A stretch of 64,000 bases of DNA from Lucinisca nassula (GCA_963580285.1 OY757014.1:17834088-17898087), one strand, 5' to 3'. Shown: positions 43,400-54,314, counted from the stretch's first letter. Translations and numbers: made by a program. Notes: generated by a model not told the origin, from the letters alone.

Positions 43400-45870
43400 T
43401 CAAGCCACTGGTTAAGGAGAAGAAGTTGTTTAAAGGTTTTGTTCACCAGAGTAGCATAGTATGAGCAATTTTGGTGGAGGGTCACCCAAGGAACATTCCT
43501 GTCAAGTAATTTCAAAATCCATCCACTGGTTAAGGAGAAGAAGTCGTTTAAAGGTTTTCTATTTTTAGCTCTGGCAGCCAGCTTGTTCACCAGAGCAGAA
43601 TGGTTTGAGCACTTTTTGTAGAGGGTCGCCCAAGGAACATTCCTGTGAAGTTATTTCAAAATCCATCAACGGGTTAAGGAGAAGAAGTCATTTAAAGTTT
43701 TTTCTATTTTTAGCTCTGGTGGCCATTTTATTCAACCGAGCGGAACGGTTTGAGCAATTGTGGTAGAGGGTCACTGAAGGAATATTCCTGTGAAATAATT
43801 TCAAAATCCATCCACTTGATAAGGAGAAGTCATTTAAATGTTTTTCTATTTTTAGCTCTGTCGGCCATTTTGTTGACCTGAGCGGAACGGTTTGAGCAAT
43901 TTTGGTAAAGGGTCACCCAAGGAACATTCTGGTGAAATAATTTCAAAATCCATCCACTGGTTAAGGAGAAAAGTGCGTTTAAAGGTTATTCTATTTTTAG
44001 CTCTGGCGGCCGTTTTTGAGCAATTTTGGTGGAGGGCAACCCAAGGAACATTCCTATTAAGTGATTTCAAAATCCATCCGCTGGTAAAGGAGAAGAAGTT
44101 GTTTAAAGGTTTTTCTATTTTAAGCTCTTGCGGCCATTTTGTTCACCTGAGCGGAACAGTATGAGCAATTTTGGTAGAGGGTCACCAAACAAACATTCCT
44201 GTGAAATAATTTCAAAATCCATCCACTGGTTATGTAGAAGAAGTCGTTTAATGGTTTTTCTATTTTTAGCTCTGGCGGCCATTTTGTTCACCCGAGGCGA
44301 ACAGTATGAGCAATTTTTGTAGAGGTTTACCAAAGGAACATTCCTGTGAAATAATTTCAAAATCCATCATCTGTTTAAGGAGTAGAAGGTGTTTAAAGGT
44401 TTTTCTATTTTTAGCTCTGGTGGCCATTTTGTTCACCCGAGCGGAAACTGTTTGAGCAATTTTGGTATAGGATCCCCCGAGGAACCTTCCAGTGAAATAA
44501 TTTTAAAATCCATCCACTGGTTAAGGAGAAAAAGTCGTTTAAAGCTTTTTCTATTTTTAGCTCTGGTGGCCATTTTGTTCACCCAAGCGGAACGGTTTGG
44601 GCAATTTCGGTAGAGGGTCACGGAAGGAACATTCCTGTGAAGTAATTTCAAAATCCATCTACTTATTAAGGAGAAAAAGTCGTTTAAAGCTTTTTCTATT
44701 TTTAGCTCTGTCGGCCATTTTGTTGACCTGAGCGGAACGGTTTGAGCAATTTTGGTAAAGGGTCACCCAAGGAACATTCTGGTGAAATAATTTCAAAATC
44801 CATCCACTGGTTAAGGAGAAAAGTGCGTTTAAAGGTTATTCTATTTTTAGCTCTGGTGGCCATTTTGTTAACCCGAGCTGAACTGTTTGAGCAATTTTGG
44901 TGGAGGGCCACCCAAGGAACATTCCTATTAAGTGATTTCAAAATCCATCCACTGGTAAAGGAGAAGAAATCGTTTAAAGGTTTTTCTATTTTAAGCTCTT
45001 GCGGCCATTTTGTTCACCCGAGCGGAACAGTATGAGCAATTTTGGTAGAGGGTCACCAAACAAACATTCCTGTGAAATAATTTCAAAATCCATCCACTGG
45101 TTATGTAGAAGAAGTCGTTTAAAGGTTTTAAGGAGTAGAAGGTGTTTAAAGGTTTTTCTATTTTTAGCTCTGGTGGCCATTTTGTTCACTCGAGCGGAAA
45201 CTGTTTGAGCAATTTTGGTAGAGGATCCCCCAAGGAACCTTCCAGTGAAATAATTTTAAAATCCATCCACTGGTTAAGGAGAAAAAGTCGTTTAAAGCTT
45301 TTTCTATTTTTAGCTCTGGTGGCCATTTTGTTCACCCGAGCGGAACGGTTTGGGCAATTTTGGTAGAGGGTCACCGAAGGAACATTCCTGTGAAGTAATT
45401 TCAAAATCCATCCACTAGTTAAGGAGAAAAAGTCGTTTAAAGCTTTTTCTATTTTTAGCTCTGGCGGCCATTTTGTTCACCCGAGCGGAACGGTTTGAGC
45501 AATTTTGGTAGAGGGGCACCCAAGAAACTTTCCTGTGCAATAATTTCAAAATCCATCCACTGGTTAAGGAGAAGAAGTTGTTTAAAGGTTTTTCTATTTT
45601 TAGCTCTGGCGGCCATTTTGTTCACCAGAGCTGAACGGTTTGAGCAATTTTGGTAGAGGGTCATCCAAGGAACATTCCTGTGAAACAATTTCAAAATCCA
45701 TCCACTTGTTAAGCAGGAGAAGTCGTTTAAAGAATTTTCTATTTTTAGCTCTGGCGGCCATCTTGTTCACCCGAGCAGAACAGTTTGAGCAATTTTGGTA
45801 GAGGATCACCCAAGGAGCATTCCTGTGAAATTAGATCAAAATCTGTCCAGCAGTTTTGGAGGAGAAGTTG
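43400..45870 (+). repeat. ~145-bp satellite array 2
   Basis: About 17 units. Landmarks: TTCAAAATCCATCCACTGGT, TTTTCTATTTTTAGCTCTGG, CGGCCATTTTGTTCACCCGA, GAGCAATTTTGGTAGAGGGT. Measured spacings of AGCTCTGG are mostly 142-146 bp (one 124). Reverse-strand frames (AARAKNRK...WMDFEII) recur because the repeat recurs; not genes. Confidence 0.95.
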
Positions 45871-46159
45871 TTTAAAGCAAAAGTTGACGACGGACGCACG
45901 CACGCACGCACGGACGACGGACAAAGACTGATCCCAAAAGCTCACCTTGAGCACTTCGTGCTCAGGTGAGCTAAAAAATAACACGGATTTTCATCAGAAA
46001 AGTAGCCATTTTGGAGATGTGAAAAAATGTACTATGACGTACGGGTGTGTTATCGTAATGGTCTACACTATTTGCTTATAAAACTACAGGAATTGTCCTC
46101 CAGTTCTTTTAGTGCTATTGTAAAATTCCTTTAATAAGATCATCTTTAATACTTTTCAT

Positions 46160-46462
46160 CGGCCCCTGCCCAGCGGGGCTTGAAGAAATAGATGGGCTGC
46201 ATGATGCTTCCACGCAGAGTTGAATCCAACCGCACACGAGTACTGATAAACCGCTTAGAGGATCTAAGCCTGTCCAGGCAAAGCGGTGCGAGTCGGACCG
46301 TCCGTGCTTATAAACCCTATTGGTTTCATTGGGCGACAGGGCTTGAGAATTCATTTTATCTCAATGTCGGGTAAAAGTCCCACAAAATTGGAAGCAACGT
46401 CTCAAAAATGACCTTCACAGTGTTGATGGGGACGTTAATCCTTAAACAAACAAAAAAAAAAA
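46160..46462 (+). mobile_element. SINE-B copy 8, with target-site duplication
   Basis: Full-length. AATACTTTTCA precedes (about 46149-46159) and follows the tail A-run (about 46463-46473). Confidence 0.95.
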
Positions 46463-46762
46463 CAATACTTTTCAAAAGGGGCCTTTTGAAGACCACATTT
46501 TTAACAGTCCCAAATGTGGTAATACAAAGAAAGATAACTGAAATCTCTGCAATTTGTTTTTAAAATCAGACTAAGTCTTTATTATAGCTGGTCTTAATAT
46601 TAAGCGGAACTCCACTGTATATGAGTCTTTCAATAGTTCTTTTGTACCAGGCAAACAAACACTAATCAAACGTGTCTGGAGAAAAAAACACTTTCCATAG
46701 CAGGGTGGATCCCACTGAGTGCGACACTTCATGTTTGGGTAAATCTACAAACTGTTCCGTAT
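46463..46762. other. Unassigned
   Basis: Starts with the second SINE-B target copy. Nothing else recognised. Confidence 0.45.
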
Positions 46763-47090
46763 TTTCGATAGCTCAGTTGGTAGAGTGTCCGCTCCGGGGA
46801 ACGGGAGGTCTCGGGTTCGATCCCGGGCCGCGACATACCAAAGTCGTTAAAAATGGTACTAGCTGCTCCTCGTTTGGCACTCAGATTTACGGGGTAGAGC
46901 TAGGACTGGTCGATCCAGTGTCAGGATAATGTGACTGGGTGTGGTATCATGTAATGTGTCTGGGACATGATTCTTCAGTGAGGCAGCACTATAAACGTGA
47001 GCATTGAGCTCCCTGTCGCAACCAGACACCGTCGTGATATGACTGAAAAAATGTTGAAAGCGACGTTAAACCCGAATTCACACACACACC
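46763..47090 (+). mobile_element. SINE-D copy 2
   Basis: CGATAGCTCAGTTGGTAGAG, GGTTCGATCCCGGG, GGGTGTGGTATCATGTAATG, tail AAAGCGACGTTAAACCCGAA then AC repeats. The first few head bases are altered. It is followed at once by SINE-B. Confidence 0.95.
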
Positions 47091-47242
47091 CACCCCAGCC
47101 CATCGGGGCTCGAAGAAATAGATTGGGCTGCATGATGCTTCCACACAGAGCTGAAACCTACCGCAGGTTAGTACTGGTAGACGCAGCGTCTCCAAAATGA
47201 CTTATACAATGTTGACGGGGACGGTAAACCTTAAAACAATCT
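47091..47242 (+). mobile_element. SINE-B copy 9 with internal deletion
   Basis: Head CCCATCGGGGCTCGAAGAAA to AGTACTGGTAGACG, then jumps to GCGTCTCCAAAATGACTTAT and tail GGGACGGTAAACC. The core second half is missing. Confidence 0.9.
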
Positions 47243-47529
47243 TCGTGACAGATGCACGGACCATATACCATCCAAAGAGCAGTAAGTAAAGCCTCTGGTC
47301 AGAAGGTGAAGAAACACAAACTGATGTCTGCTGTATCTTTTTAACTAACCCAGCCCCACATTTTGTAGAATTTTCCTGCACTGCAGTGCAATTAAATAGC
47401 CAAATGATTCTGACACTCAATCTCAAGGGACATCTGGCCAGGATGTAATAACCTTCAACTCAAAGGTAAACATTCTGAGTGCAGACTAACCTGATATTAC
47501 CCACACTAGAGAGTTAAAATTGACCCTAT
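47243..47529. other. Unassigned
   Basis: Nothing recognised. Confidence 0.4.
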
Positions 47530-48265
47530 AATGCCTTTCACCTCAGATAAACCTATTTCCTTTCGAGTCCAAAAATTCGAGCTCAGGCCCAGCCCACGAG
47601 CCCAGCCCAGGTTTTACAGGTAACCTTATTTTGGGCAGGGCCATGGGGCCATAGTCCCATCAGTTTTGAAAATGGCCCCTTGTTTTGGAAAGCAGGGGCC
47701 ATTTTTACATGGGGAGAGATAGGGAGTTGTCATTCGGAAGCTAGTTCTTTCTGCTTTTTAGTCAAAATGGCCCCATCGGCATTTTCACCAGAATTATCCC
47801 TGCACCAAAGCACACGGGGAATGGCTCGTGTCGCACTATTAGAGTTAACTTGAGTTCAATCAAGGTTGCTTTGGGAGTTAGGAGTTCTGTCTAGCAAGAA
47901 CAAAAAACATGACGGCAGGGGGATAATCGTAGGTTAATTGAGAAATGAATATAAACTCATTAGAAGGTGATGACCTTTCAAGTCTCACCTTCTTATGTCA
48001 ATCGACACTGGAGCCCCTCGATGACGAATCACTCCTATGCTCCAAGAAAAATAAGCCTCCATATATTTATCAATAGACGAGCATGTATCATTTGATAAGT
48101 GAAAATGATATGCAGATTGTCAAACTGAGGAAGCCAATTACACAAACAACTAACTTCAGAGTAAAATGCCATTAAATTAACCCTATGGTTCAAATTGGTC
48201 CCGATTCGCAGCTTTGTCATGACCTAGTTCGCTTTGAGCGAGTTCAGTTGACCAACTCAAGAACT
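47530..48265. repeat. Dispersed duplicate of 41402-41830, rearranged
   Basis: Two blocks match 41402-41830, one reversed (GAGCCCAGCCCAGGTTTTAC) and one direct (TAGAAGGTGATGACCTTTCA). The GC-rich middle at 47620-47950 has no partner. Confidence 0.7.
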
Positions 48266-48727
48266 CAAGAAAAGTAGGAGAGACAGTAGGCTTACTCTTG
48301 TACAAAGTTGTACAATGACTTTATTCCCCCCCGCCCCACTTCACGATCCCCCAATTAGAAACGACAGGAAGCATCAAATGTTATTTGATGCATCACCAGT
48401 AACGATTCAGATTCAGATTCAGAACTCTACTGACGTCAAGAAAATGTCATCGTTTGCCCTCGAGTAGATCGAAAGTATAAACAGGTTTTCAAGTTTTCAA
48501 CACGTGGCCAAAATTTCAAACACTGTAGTTGCAAATACATGAAATAATCGATTTTCGGATTGCATTTAACTTACAATTTTTCCACCTTCCACCGTATTCG
48601 TTGTTACTAGGCAAGGCTTCCAACTCTCATACCAAGCAAACTCTAGCAGTCGCAATATTCCTACACGGCGCGTTTTGGAGCAAGTCAACTCTTGTTAACT
48701 CCAGTACGTCAACTGAACTCGCTCAAA
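48235..48727. mobile_element. Candidate element with GAGCGAGTTCAGTTGAC ends
   Basis: GAGCGAGTTCAGTTGAC at 48236 is mirrored by GTCAACTGAACTCGCTC near 48708. It holds AACGATTCAGATTCAGATTC (also near 60953) and C-rich 48326-48338. Without a second full copy this is tentative. Confidence 0.4.
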
Positions 48728-48823
48728 ATCTAGATCGCGGATTAATAATTCAGTGAATGAGTTGACAGTATGAATGGAATACTACGACTTGCTATACTAC
48801 AGATAGAGCGAAGTTTTGTTTCT

Positions 48824-49122
48824 TTGTTTGATTTGAGGTTTAACGTCCCCGTCAATACTGTAAAGGTCATTTTGGAGGCGTTGTTTCCAATTTTGTGGGA
48901 CTTTTACCCGGCATTGAGATGAAATGACATTTCCAGCCCTTTCGTCCAATGAAACCAATAGGGTTTATAAGCATAGACGGTCCGACTCGTGCGCACCGCT
49001 TTGCTTGGGCAGGCTTAGATCCTCTAAGCGGTTTACCAGTACTCGTGTGTGGGTCGGATTCCGTTTTACGTGGAAGCATCATGCAGCCCATATATGTCTT
49101 CAAGCCCCGATTGGCGGGGACC
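48824..49122 (-). mobile_element. SINE-B copy 10
   Basis: Full-length, TTGAGGTTTAACGTCCCCGT to AAGCCCCGATTGGCGGGGAC, with a small ACGTGGAAGC variant near the head. Confidence 0.95.
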
Positions 49123-49204
49123 GAGGTAAGAAAATATCAGATTTTGTTTCCTCTTCTTCTGTATCTGAATACATGTGTATTTCCCTTTTTTTTACTGAGC
49201 TGTA

Positions 49205-49252
49205 TTTGATTTGTTTCATTTGACGTTTAACGTCCCCGTCAAGACTGTATAA
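49205..49252 (-). mobile_element. SINE-B tail fragment
   Basis: TTTGACGTTTAACGTCCCCG and AAGACTGTATAACGG only, immediately abutting an opposite-strand SINE-B. Confidence 0.75.
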
Positions 49253-49557
49253 CGGCCCCACCCACCGGGGCTTGAGGAAACAGATTGGGCTGCATGATGC
49301 TTCTACGCAGAGCTGAAATCGACCGAACATGAGTACTGGTAGACAGCTTAAAGGTTCCGATTCTAAGCCTGCCCAGGAAAAGTGGTTCGAGTTGGACCAT
49401 CCATGCATATTAACTCTATTGGTTGCATTGTGCGGCAGAGGCTGAGTTGCCATTTCATCTCAATGTCTGGTAAAAGTCCGACAAAATTGGAAGCGACGTC
49501 TCCAAAATGAGCTATAAAGTGTTGACGGGGGTTAAACTCAAATCAAACAAATAAACG
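49253..49557 (+). mobile_element. SINE-B copy 12
   Basis: Head CCCCACCCACCGGGGCTTGA, diverged core, tail GTGTTGACGGGGGTTAAACT then CAAATCAAACAAA. Forms an inverted pair with the preceding fragment. Confidence 0.9.
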
Positions 49558-49639
49558 AAACTGTATAGAATTTCGTTGTACTCTTACCTAACAGTGTGAT
49601 GAAATGGCATTTAAAGCCTTGCCACACTATGAGACCAAT

Positions 49640-50020
49640 GGACTTTCCGACTTCAAATTATAGCCCTGGGGCCAAAAATGCCCCCCGCCACGGGGCCCTT
49701 TGGTTTTACATTGACTTATATAGGGAAACCCTTTGAAAATCTTCTTGTCAGAAACCAGGAGGCTGAGGTGTTTGATATTTGATATGAAGCTGCGTCTAGT
49801 GGACCTCTATCAAGAATGTTAGAATTATAGCCCTGTGACCAAAAATACCCTCGCCCTGTAGCCCGCTGGTTTTACATAGACATCTCGCGGGAAAATCTTC
49901 AAAAATCCTCTTGTCTGAGATCCTCAGATCTCAGATATTTGATATTCGGTATGTAGCTTCGTCTTGTGGACCTATATCAAGATTTTCATATTATAGTCCT
50001 TGTACCAAAATTGCTCCCCC
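49640..50020. repeat. ~165-170-bp direct repeat, two-plus units
   Basis: TTATAGCCCTGGGGCCAAAA, TTATAGCCCTGTGACCAAAA and TTATAGTCCTTGTACCAAAA mark successive unit starts, each followed by CCCC-rich then TTTTACAT and AAATCTTC/CTCTTGTC sequence. Ends in a C-run (about 50018-50032). Confidence 0.8.
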
Positions 50021-50104
50021 CCCCCCCCCCCCACCTATGTCTTCGAGCAGAAATATGAAAAATAATGTATCCCCCCCCCCCCCACCCCGTAACCCCAGTG
50101 TTCT

Positions 50105-50223
50105 CTAAATAGGTCACTGAGACTGATTTTTAAATAATTTCACAGGAATGATCCTTTGGTCACTCTCAACCAAAATGGCATTTCGGTACAGGTGAGCGTT
50201 CCAGGGCCATTATGGCCCTCTTG
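50105..50223 (-). mobile_element. Helitron-like 5' end with partial satellite unit
   Basis: On the minus strand CAAGAGGGCCATAATGGCCC then GCTCACCTGTACC and a partial satellite unit (GAGTGACCAAAGGATCATTC). Same 5' end as 42889; the 3' end is absent. Confidence 0.75.
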
Positions 50224-50390
50224 TTTAATCCAGGTTTCACTGTGTCGACGGACGTCTTTCAAACACTTGACAAAACATAGCAACCAACAAACTTTTAAAC
50301 TTGTGATCGAAGCCTCAGATAAAAATCAGCCAGTGTCCCGGAATATTGGTGTAAGAATTTTTGTTTGCCAATATATTTCTACAAGTCCCT

Positions 50391-50604
50391 AAGCCCCCGC
50401 CCATAGGGGCTTGAAGAAATATATGGGCTGCATGATGCTTCCACGCAGAGCTGAATCCGGCCCACACATCATTGGGCGACAGGGCTTGAGATGTCATTTC
50501 ATTTCAATGTCGGGTAAAAGTCCCACAAAATTGGAAGCAACGTTTCCAAAATGACCTTTACAGTGTTGACGGGGACGTTAAACCTCAAATCAAACAAACA
50601 AATC
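50391..50604 (+). mobile_element. SINE-B copy 13, core deleted, in an older SINE-B
   Basis: Head GCCCCCGCCCATAGGGGCTT, then jumps to CATTGGGCGACAGGGCTTGA and a normal tail. TCTACAAG(T/C)CCCTA flanks both sides. The right-hand flank reads on as GGGCGGGGGC, so the target was itself a SINE-B head. Confidence 0.85.
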
Positions 50605-50659
50605 TACAAGCCCCTATGGGCGGGGGCGGATAGAACGAAGTTACCTTCACTGTTGCATG

Positions 50660-50952
50660 TGTTTGATTTGAGGTTTAACGTCCCCGTCAATACTGTAAAG
50701 GTCATTTTGGAGACGTTGCTTCCAATTTTGTGGGACTTTTACCCGTCATTGAGATGAAATGACATCTCAAGCCCTGTCGCTCAATGAAACCAATAGGGTT
50801 TATTAGCATGGACGGTCCGCCTCGCACCGCGGTTCCTGGACAGGCTTAGATCCTCTCAGCGGTTTACCAGTACTAGTGTGCGGGCCGTATTCAGCTCTGC
50901 GTGGAAGCATCATGCAGCCCATATATTTCTTCAAGCCCCTATGGGCGGGGCC
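50660..50952 (-). mobile_element. SINE-B copy 14
   Basis: Full-length, GTTTGATTTGAGGTTTAACG to CCCCTATGGGCGGGGCC. Confidence 0.95.
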
Positions 50953-51450
50953 GTTGGTGTAAGAAAGCCATTTGCTAGCACGTATAGAGTGTTGAGTAAA
51001 TTATCTTGTTTGCTAGAGTCTAAGTATGTAATTGTCTCCAGAATTATTCTCATTGACACAAGAAGGGATTCACAACATGTACCGTTCGATCCTCAATTTT
51101 GTTTTTTACATTCCATTTGTTTACTCCTCACGTTACTACAATCATACATAACCATTGACTGTTTTAAAAATTAACAAGAAAAATGCCTAATGGCATTAAG
51201 GACGGTTTTTTTTTTTTTTTTTTTTTTTTTTTCAGTACAGTTTTTGCATTTTGTTTATCCAAATGTTATGATATTGCCTTTTTCGATGGACTTGGATCTG
51301 GTGAGCTGATAGTGGCCGAAATAATGTCTTCTTGAGTCATGATGAACTTGTTGTTGCTCAGCTGATGTAAGGATGAATTCATATCTGCATCTAACCTGTC
51401 AGTATTTATAGTTGGTGCTTGAAGTATGTATGGAATGTCTACTGTTTGTT
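50953..51450. other. Unassigned, with poly-T tract
   Basis: T-run at about 51208-51232. No gene recognised. Confidence 0.5.
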
Positions 51451-51454
51451 AGTA

Positions 51455-51920
51455 GTAATATGTGTCCCACTGATGTCAGCAGGGACAGAAATATATATAG
51501 TAGTGGTAATATGTGTCCCACTGATGTCAGCAGGGACAGATTGTTTATGGTTGTAGTATGTGTCCCACTGATGTCAGCAGGGACAGAAATATATATAGTA
51601 GTGGTAATATGTGTCCCACTGATGTCAGCAGGGACAGATTGTTTATGGTTGTAGTATGTGTCCCACTGATGTCAGCAGGGACAGAAATATATATAGTAGT
51701 GGTAATATGTGTCCTACTTATGTCAGCAGGGACAGAAATATATATAGTAGTAGTAATATGTGTCCCACTGATGTCAGCAGGGACAGAAATATATTTAGTA
51801 GTAGTATATATATAGTAGTAGTAATATGTGTCCAGATGATGTCAGCAGGGACAGAAATATATATAGTAGTAGTAACATTTGTCCCACTGATGTCAGCAGG
51901 GACAGAAATATATATAGTGG
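51455..51920 (+). repeat. Minisatellite with alternating 51/47-bp units
   Basis: Nine units of TGTGTCCCACTGATGTCAGC followed by AGGGACAGA and one of two linkers: AATATATATAGTAGTGGTAA or TTGTTTATGGTTGTAGTA. Starts at 51461, 51512, 51559, 51610, 51657 alternate 51 and 47 bp, a 98-bp dimer; later units use only the first linker. Confidence 0.95.
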
Positions 51921-52140
51921 AATTTGTGGTGGGGTGGAGTGTGGGGTAGGATGGGGTGTGGTGGGGTGTGGTGGGGTTGTGGGGTGGGGTGGGCTTGGGT
52001 GGTTGGGATGGGGTGAGGTCGGGTAAGGTGGGGAGTGGTGTGATGGGTGGGGGTGGGGGTGGATTGGGGTTGTTTTGGGATGGGGGTGGGGTGGGGTTGT
52101 GGGGTAGGGTATGCTAGGGTAGGGTGGGGTGGGTAGGGTA
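51921..52140 (+). repeat. G-rich GGGGTGGGG minisatellite
   Basis: Over 200 bp almost free of C on this strand, with repeated GTGGGGT, GGGATGGGG and GGGTTGTGGGGTGGGG words. Many GGG/GGGG runs with short loops give strong G-quadruplex potential. Confidence 0.95.
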
Positions 52141-52640
52141 TGTATTTAAAACTAAGTATGCATGTATGTACAGAACAAATGCAATATCATAACCCAGTAA
52201 CAACTTTTTGTGGAGGGCGGGGGGGGGGGGAGGGGGGAGGGGTTGATTTGTTTATGTGTTTTAAGAAGAAAAAAAAAATAAAGTTTTTTTTTTCTTCTAT
52301 TTTTAGCTCTGGTGGACACTAATATTTAGCGATTTTGAAAAAGGGTCACCTAATGAACATTTCTGTATGTATGTAAAACTATGTATGCATGTATGTACAG
52401 AACAAATGCAATATCCTAACCCAGTAACAACTTTTTGTGGAGGCGGGGGGGGGGGGGGTGATTTGTTTATGTGTTTTACGAAGAAAAAAAAAAGTTTTTT
52501 TTCTATTTTTAGCTCTAGTGGCCACTGATTTTAGCAATTTTGAAAAAGGGTCACCTAATGAACATTTCTGTAAAATAATTTTGAAATCGGGCCATTATCC
52601 CAGGAGGAGATGTCGTTTAAAGAAATTGTTGACGGACGAC
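52141..52640 (+). repeat. ~226-bp tandem duplication containing satellite remnants
   Basis: GTATGCATGTATGTACAGAA and AACCCAGTAACAACTTTTTG occur at 52156 and 52384. Each is followed by a G-run, an A-rich run and TCTATTTTTAGCTCT, the Helitron satellite start. The second copy continues to GACGGACGACGGACATCAAC, the satellite carrier's 3' flank. Confidence 0.8.
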
Positions 52641-52849
52641 GGACATCAACTCACCTTAAAAAGAACCAAAAAAAAAAAAAAAAAAAGAAAAAGAAAATTC
52701 CATGCCTGTGCATGCATGTATGTATTATTACTAGCAACTATCAGGGGAGGAAGATAATAATTGTTCATATGTGTTTATGGAGAAGAAAAGAAGAATAAAG
52801 AAAAAAAGAATGAAAAAAGAAAGAAAAAAAAAGAACAAACAAAAAAAAA

Positions 52850-52940
52850 ATGTCTCCACCGGGGTTTGAACTCACGCCCCTCAGATTCATAGTCAACAAT
52901 AGGATTCGTAGTCCAGCACTCTATCCACTACACTGGCATT
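52850..52940 (-). mobile_element. tRNA-like SINE head
   Basis: On the minus strand GTGTAGTGGATAGAGTGCTG (A-box) and GGCGTGAGTTCAAACCCCGG (B-box). The region between repeats GACTACGAATC/GACTATGAATC, and no acceptor stem pairs, so it is not a functional tRNA. Confidence 0.5.
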
Positions 52941-53321
52941 TGAAAAAAAGGTTAACCAAAAGGTAAACCTGAAAAACACAAGTTTGAAAAATGACAATTT
53001 CCGCCAAAATTTTAGTCTTTTGCGCCATTTATGGATAATACATGAAAGCGGTACCTCCACTTATGCATCAGTCCTGATATTAAAACAATCTGCTACAGAA
53101 TAACTGAAAAATATCACTTTGAAAAAAAGGTTAACCAAAAGGTAAACCTGGGACGACGCCCGCCCGCCTGCCCGCCCGGACATCGCTATTTTAAAGGACG
53201 GATTTTTTTTAAAAACCCGTCCAAAAATAAAAAAAGATAATGAAATGAAATGGCCCAGTGTAAAAACGAACAGTTTTCTACCATCACCTTCTATTAGTAC
53301 TTTCAGTACTTTGATTATTGG
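52941..53321. other. Unassigned; small direct repeat
   Basis: GAAAAAAAGGTTAACCAAAA and GGTAAACCTG occur at 52942 and 53119. Confidence 0.5.
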
Positions 53322-53574
53322 AGTTAACACTATTTAGGTCATTTTTGAGCCGGTCAGTTTATCTATTCACACTTTGCCTGGGTAAGGTACAGTGCACATT
53401 CATTCGCCAGAAACTGCCAACTGCCTTCTTGAATCAACGGAAGGGACAGAATGTCCGTAGAAAAGATTTCATGATCAATCTCCACGAAAGAATGCTGCCA
53501 ACCCCGGCAGGTATCGACCCCGCGTCCGTGATTACCAGTCAGACGCGCATCCGACTGAGCTACCGAGGCCGGCT
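53322..53574 (-). mobile_element. SINE-A copy 3
   Basis: GTTAACACTATTTAGGTCAT, GAGCCGGTCAGTTTATCTAT, GGTATCGACCCCG and CATCCGACTGAGCTACCGAG: tail to tRNA head in reverse. A short part of the core is deleted. Confidence 0.9.
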
Positions 53575-54061
53575 TTCACATAACAACAGAATATAGTTTC
53601 GAGGTAGGGAGTTCCACAGCTTGGAAGCTGAATATGAGAACGCTCCACTATGAAGATTTTAACGCGAACTCGGTACATACCACAGGCCCCGTTTTCACTC
53701 GATCTCAAGTTTAAAGAATGAGTTTGGGAGGCGGGCTTTAGTATTCTGGGATGATTTTATTAAGAGCTTTGTATGTTGACACCGCTTTATTGTATTTGAG
53801 ACTACTTTGGAATGATAACCAGCCTAGCTGGTGTTCAGAATAATTCTTGCAGCTCGCTTTTGTAGTTTAAGGAGACTTTCAAGATCAGACACGGGGGTCG
53901 AGCCCCAGCCTACAGAACCATTATCTATCAAAGGCATTATGCAGCTCTTGTAAAACTGCCTTTGGATAGTCAGATAGTTGCCTTAATTATGATATTTTAG
54001 ATGAAATATAGGAACAAAGGTAATCGAAATGTGCAGACCAACTTTAAGGTTTTCAACAATA
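53575..54061. other. Unassigned
   Basis: Nothing firmly recognised. Possibly decayed LINE sequence, but no motif supports that. Confidence 0.4.
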
Positions 54062-54314
54062 CATCACGAAAACAAGCCTATATAATTTTGAACCCCACAT
54101 TTGGGGGTTACAAGGGTATACCTTATTTTTCTTATTTCTGCTCTAAAATATAGCTTGTGGGTACTCGTTTGAACCGTCTCGATTAGGCGGTTCTAACGAG
54201 TACCCACAATCTATACTTTGAGCAGAAATTAGAAAAATATCACACTTTTTTATCTTAAAATTTTCGTTTTTTCGGCGGTCAAGTTTTCAATGCATTTGTA
54301 TGGGTGTGTTTTCG
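54062..54314. mobile_element. MITE-H copy 6, full hairpin
   Basis: CATCACGAAAACAAGCCTAT at left, GGGTGTGTTTTCG at right. Hairpin arms run from TTATTTCTGCTCTAAAATAT through GTGGGTACTCGTTTGAACCG to the complement ending GAGCAGAAATTAG. Confidence 0.85.

Larger units (their letters stand above)
42889..45974 (+). mobile_element. Helitron-like element with 17-unit satellite, precise ends
   Basis: Starts CAAGAGGGCCATGATGGCCC (palindrome) and ends GAGCACTTCGTGCTCAGGTG then AGCTAA. Comparison with empty MITE-H sites fixes the ends with no target duplication. A 3' hairpin close to a CTRR end and absence of duplication fit Helitron/Helentron. CGGACGCACGCACGCACG lies before the 3' end. No Rep-helicase frame, so non-autonomous. 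Confidence 0.85.
42697..46060. mobile_element. MITE-H copy 5, split by the Helitron-like element
   Basis: Left part CGTGAACAAGTCCGTGAAAT through the hairpin to AGTATAAATAAGA. Right part AAAATAACACGGATTTTCAT to GGGTGTGTTATCGTAATG. Other MITE-H copies show these joined as AATAAGAAAAATATCAC. Confidence 0.85.

Noticed and set aside
43384..45984. Families of 60-97-residue frames on both strands of the satellite
   Set aside because: Each follows the 145-bp repeat, the unit is not a multiple of three, and frames shift from unit to unit. No sign of protein constraint.
48924..49453. Repeated frames starting MT(S/F)[15 protein letters not shown]
   Set aside because: They recur wherever SINE-B occurs (for example 46115, 58934, 60153) and are its antisense translation.
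51455..51920. CRISPR-like regular repeats
   Set aside because: Spacers are not unique, units are identical across their length, and the genome is eukaryotic.
51412..52026. Repeated MCPTDVSRDR-type peptides
   Set aside because: Translation of a 47/51-bp minisatellite. Alternating unit lengths break the frame.
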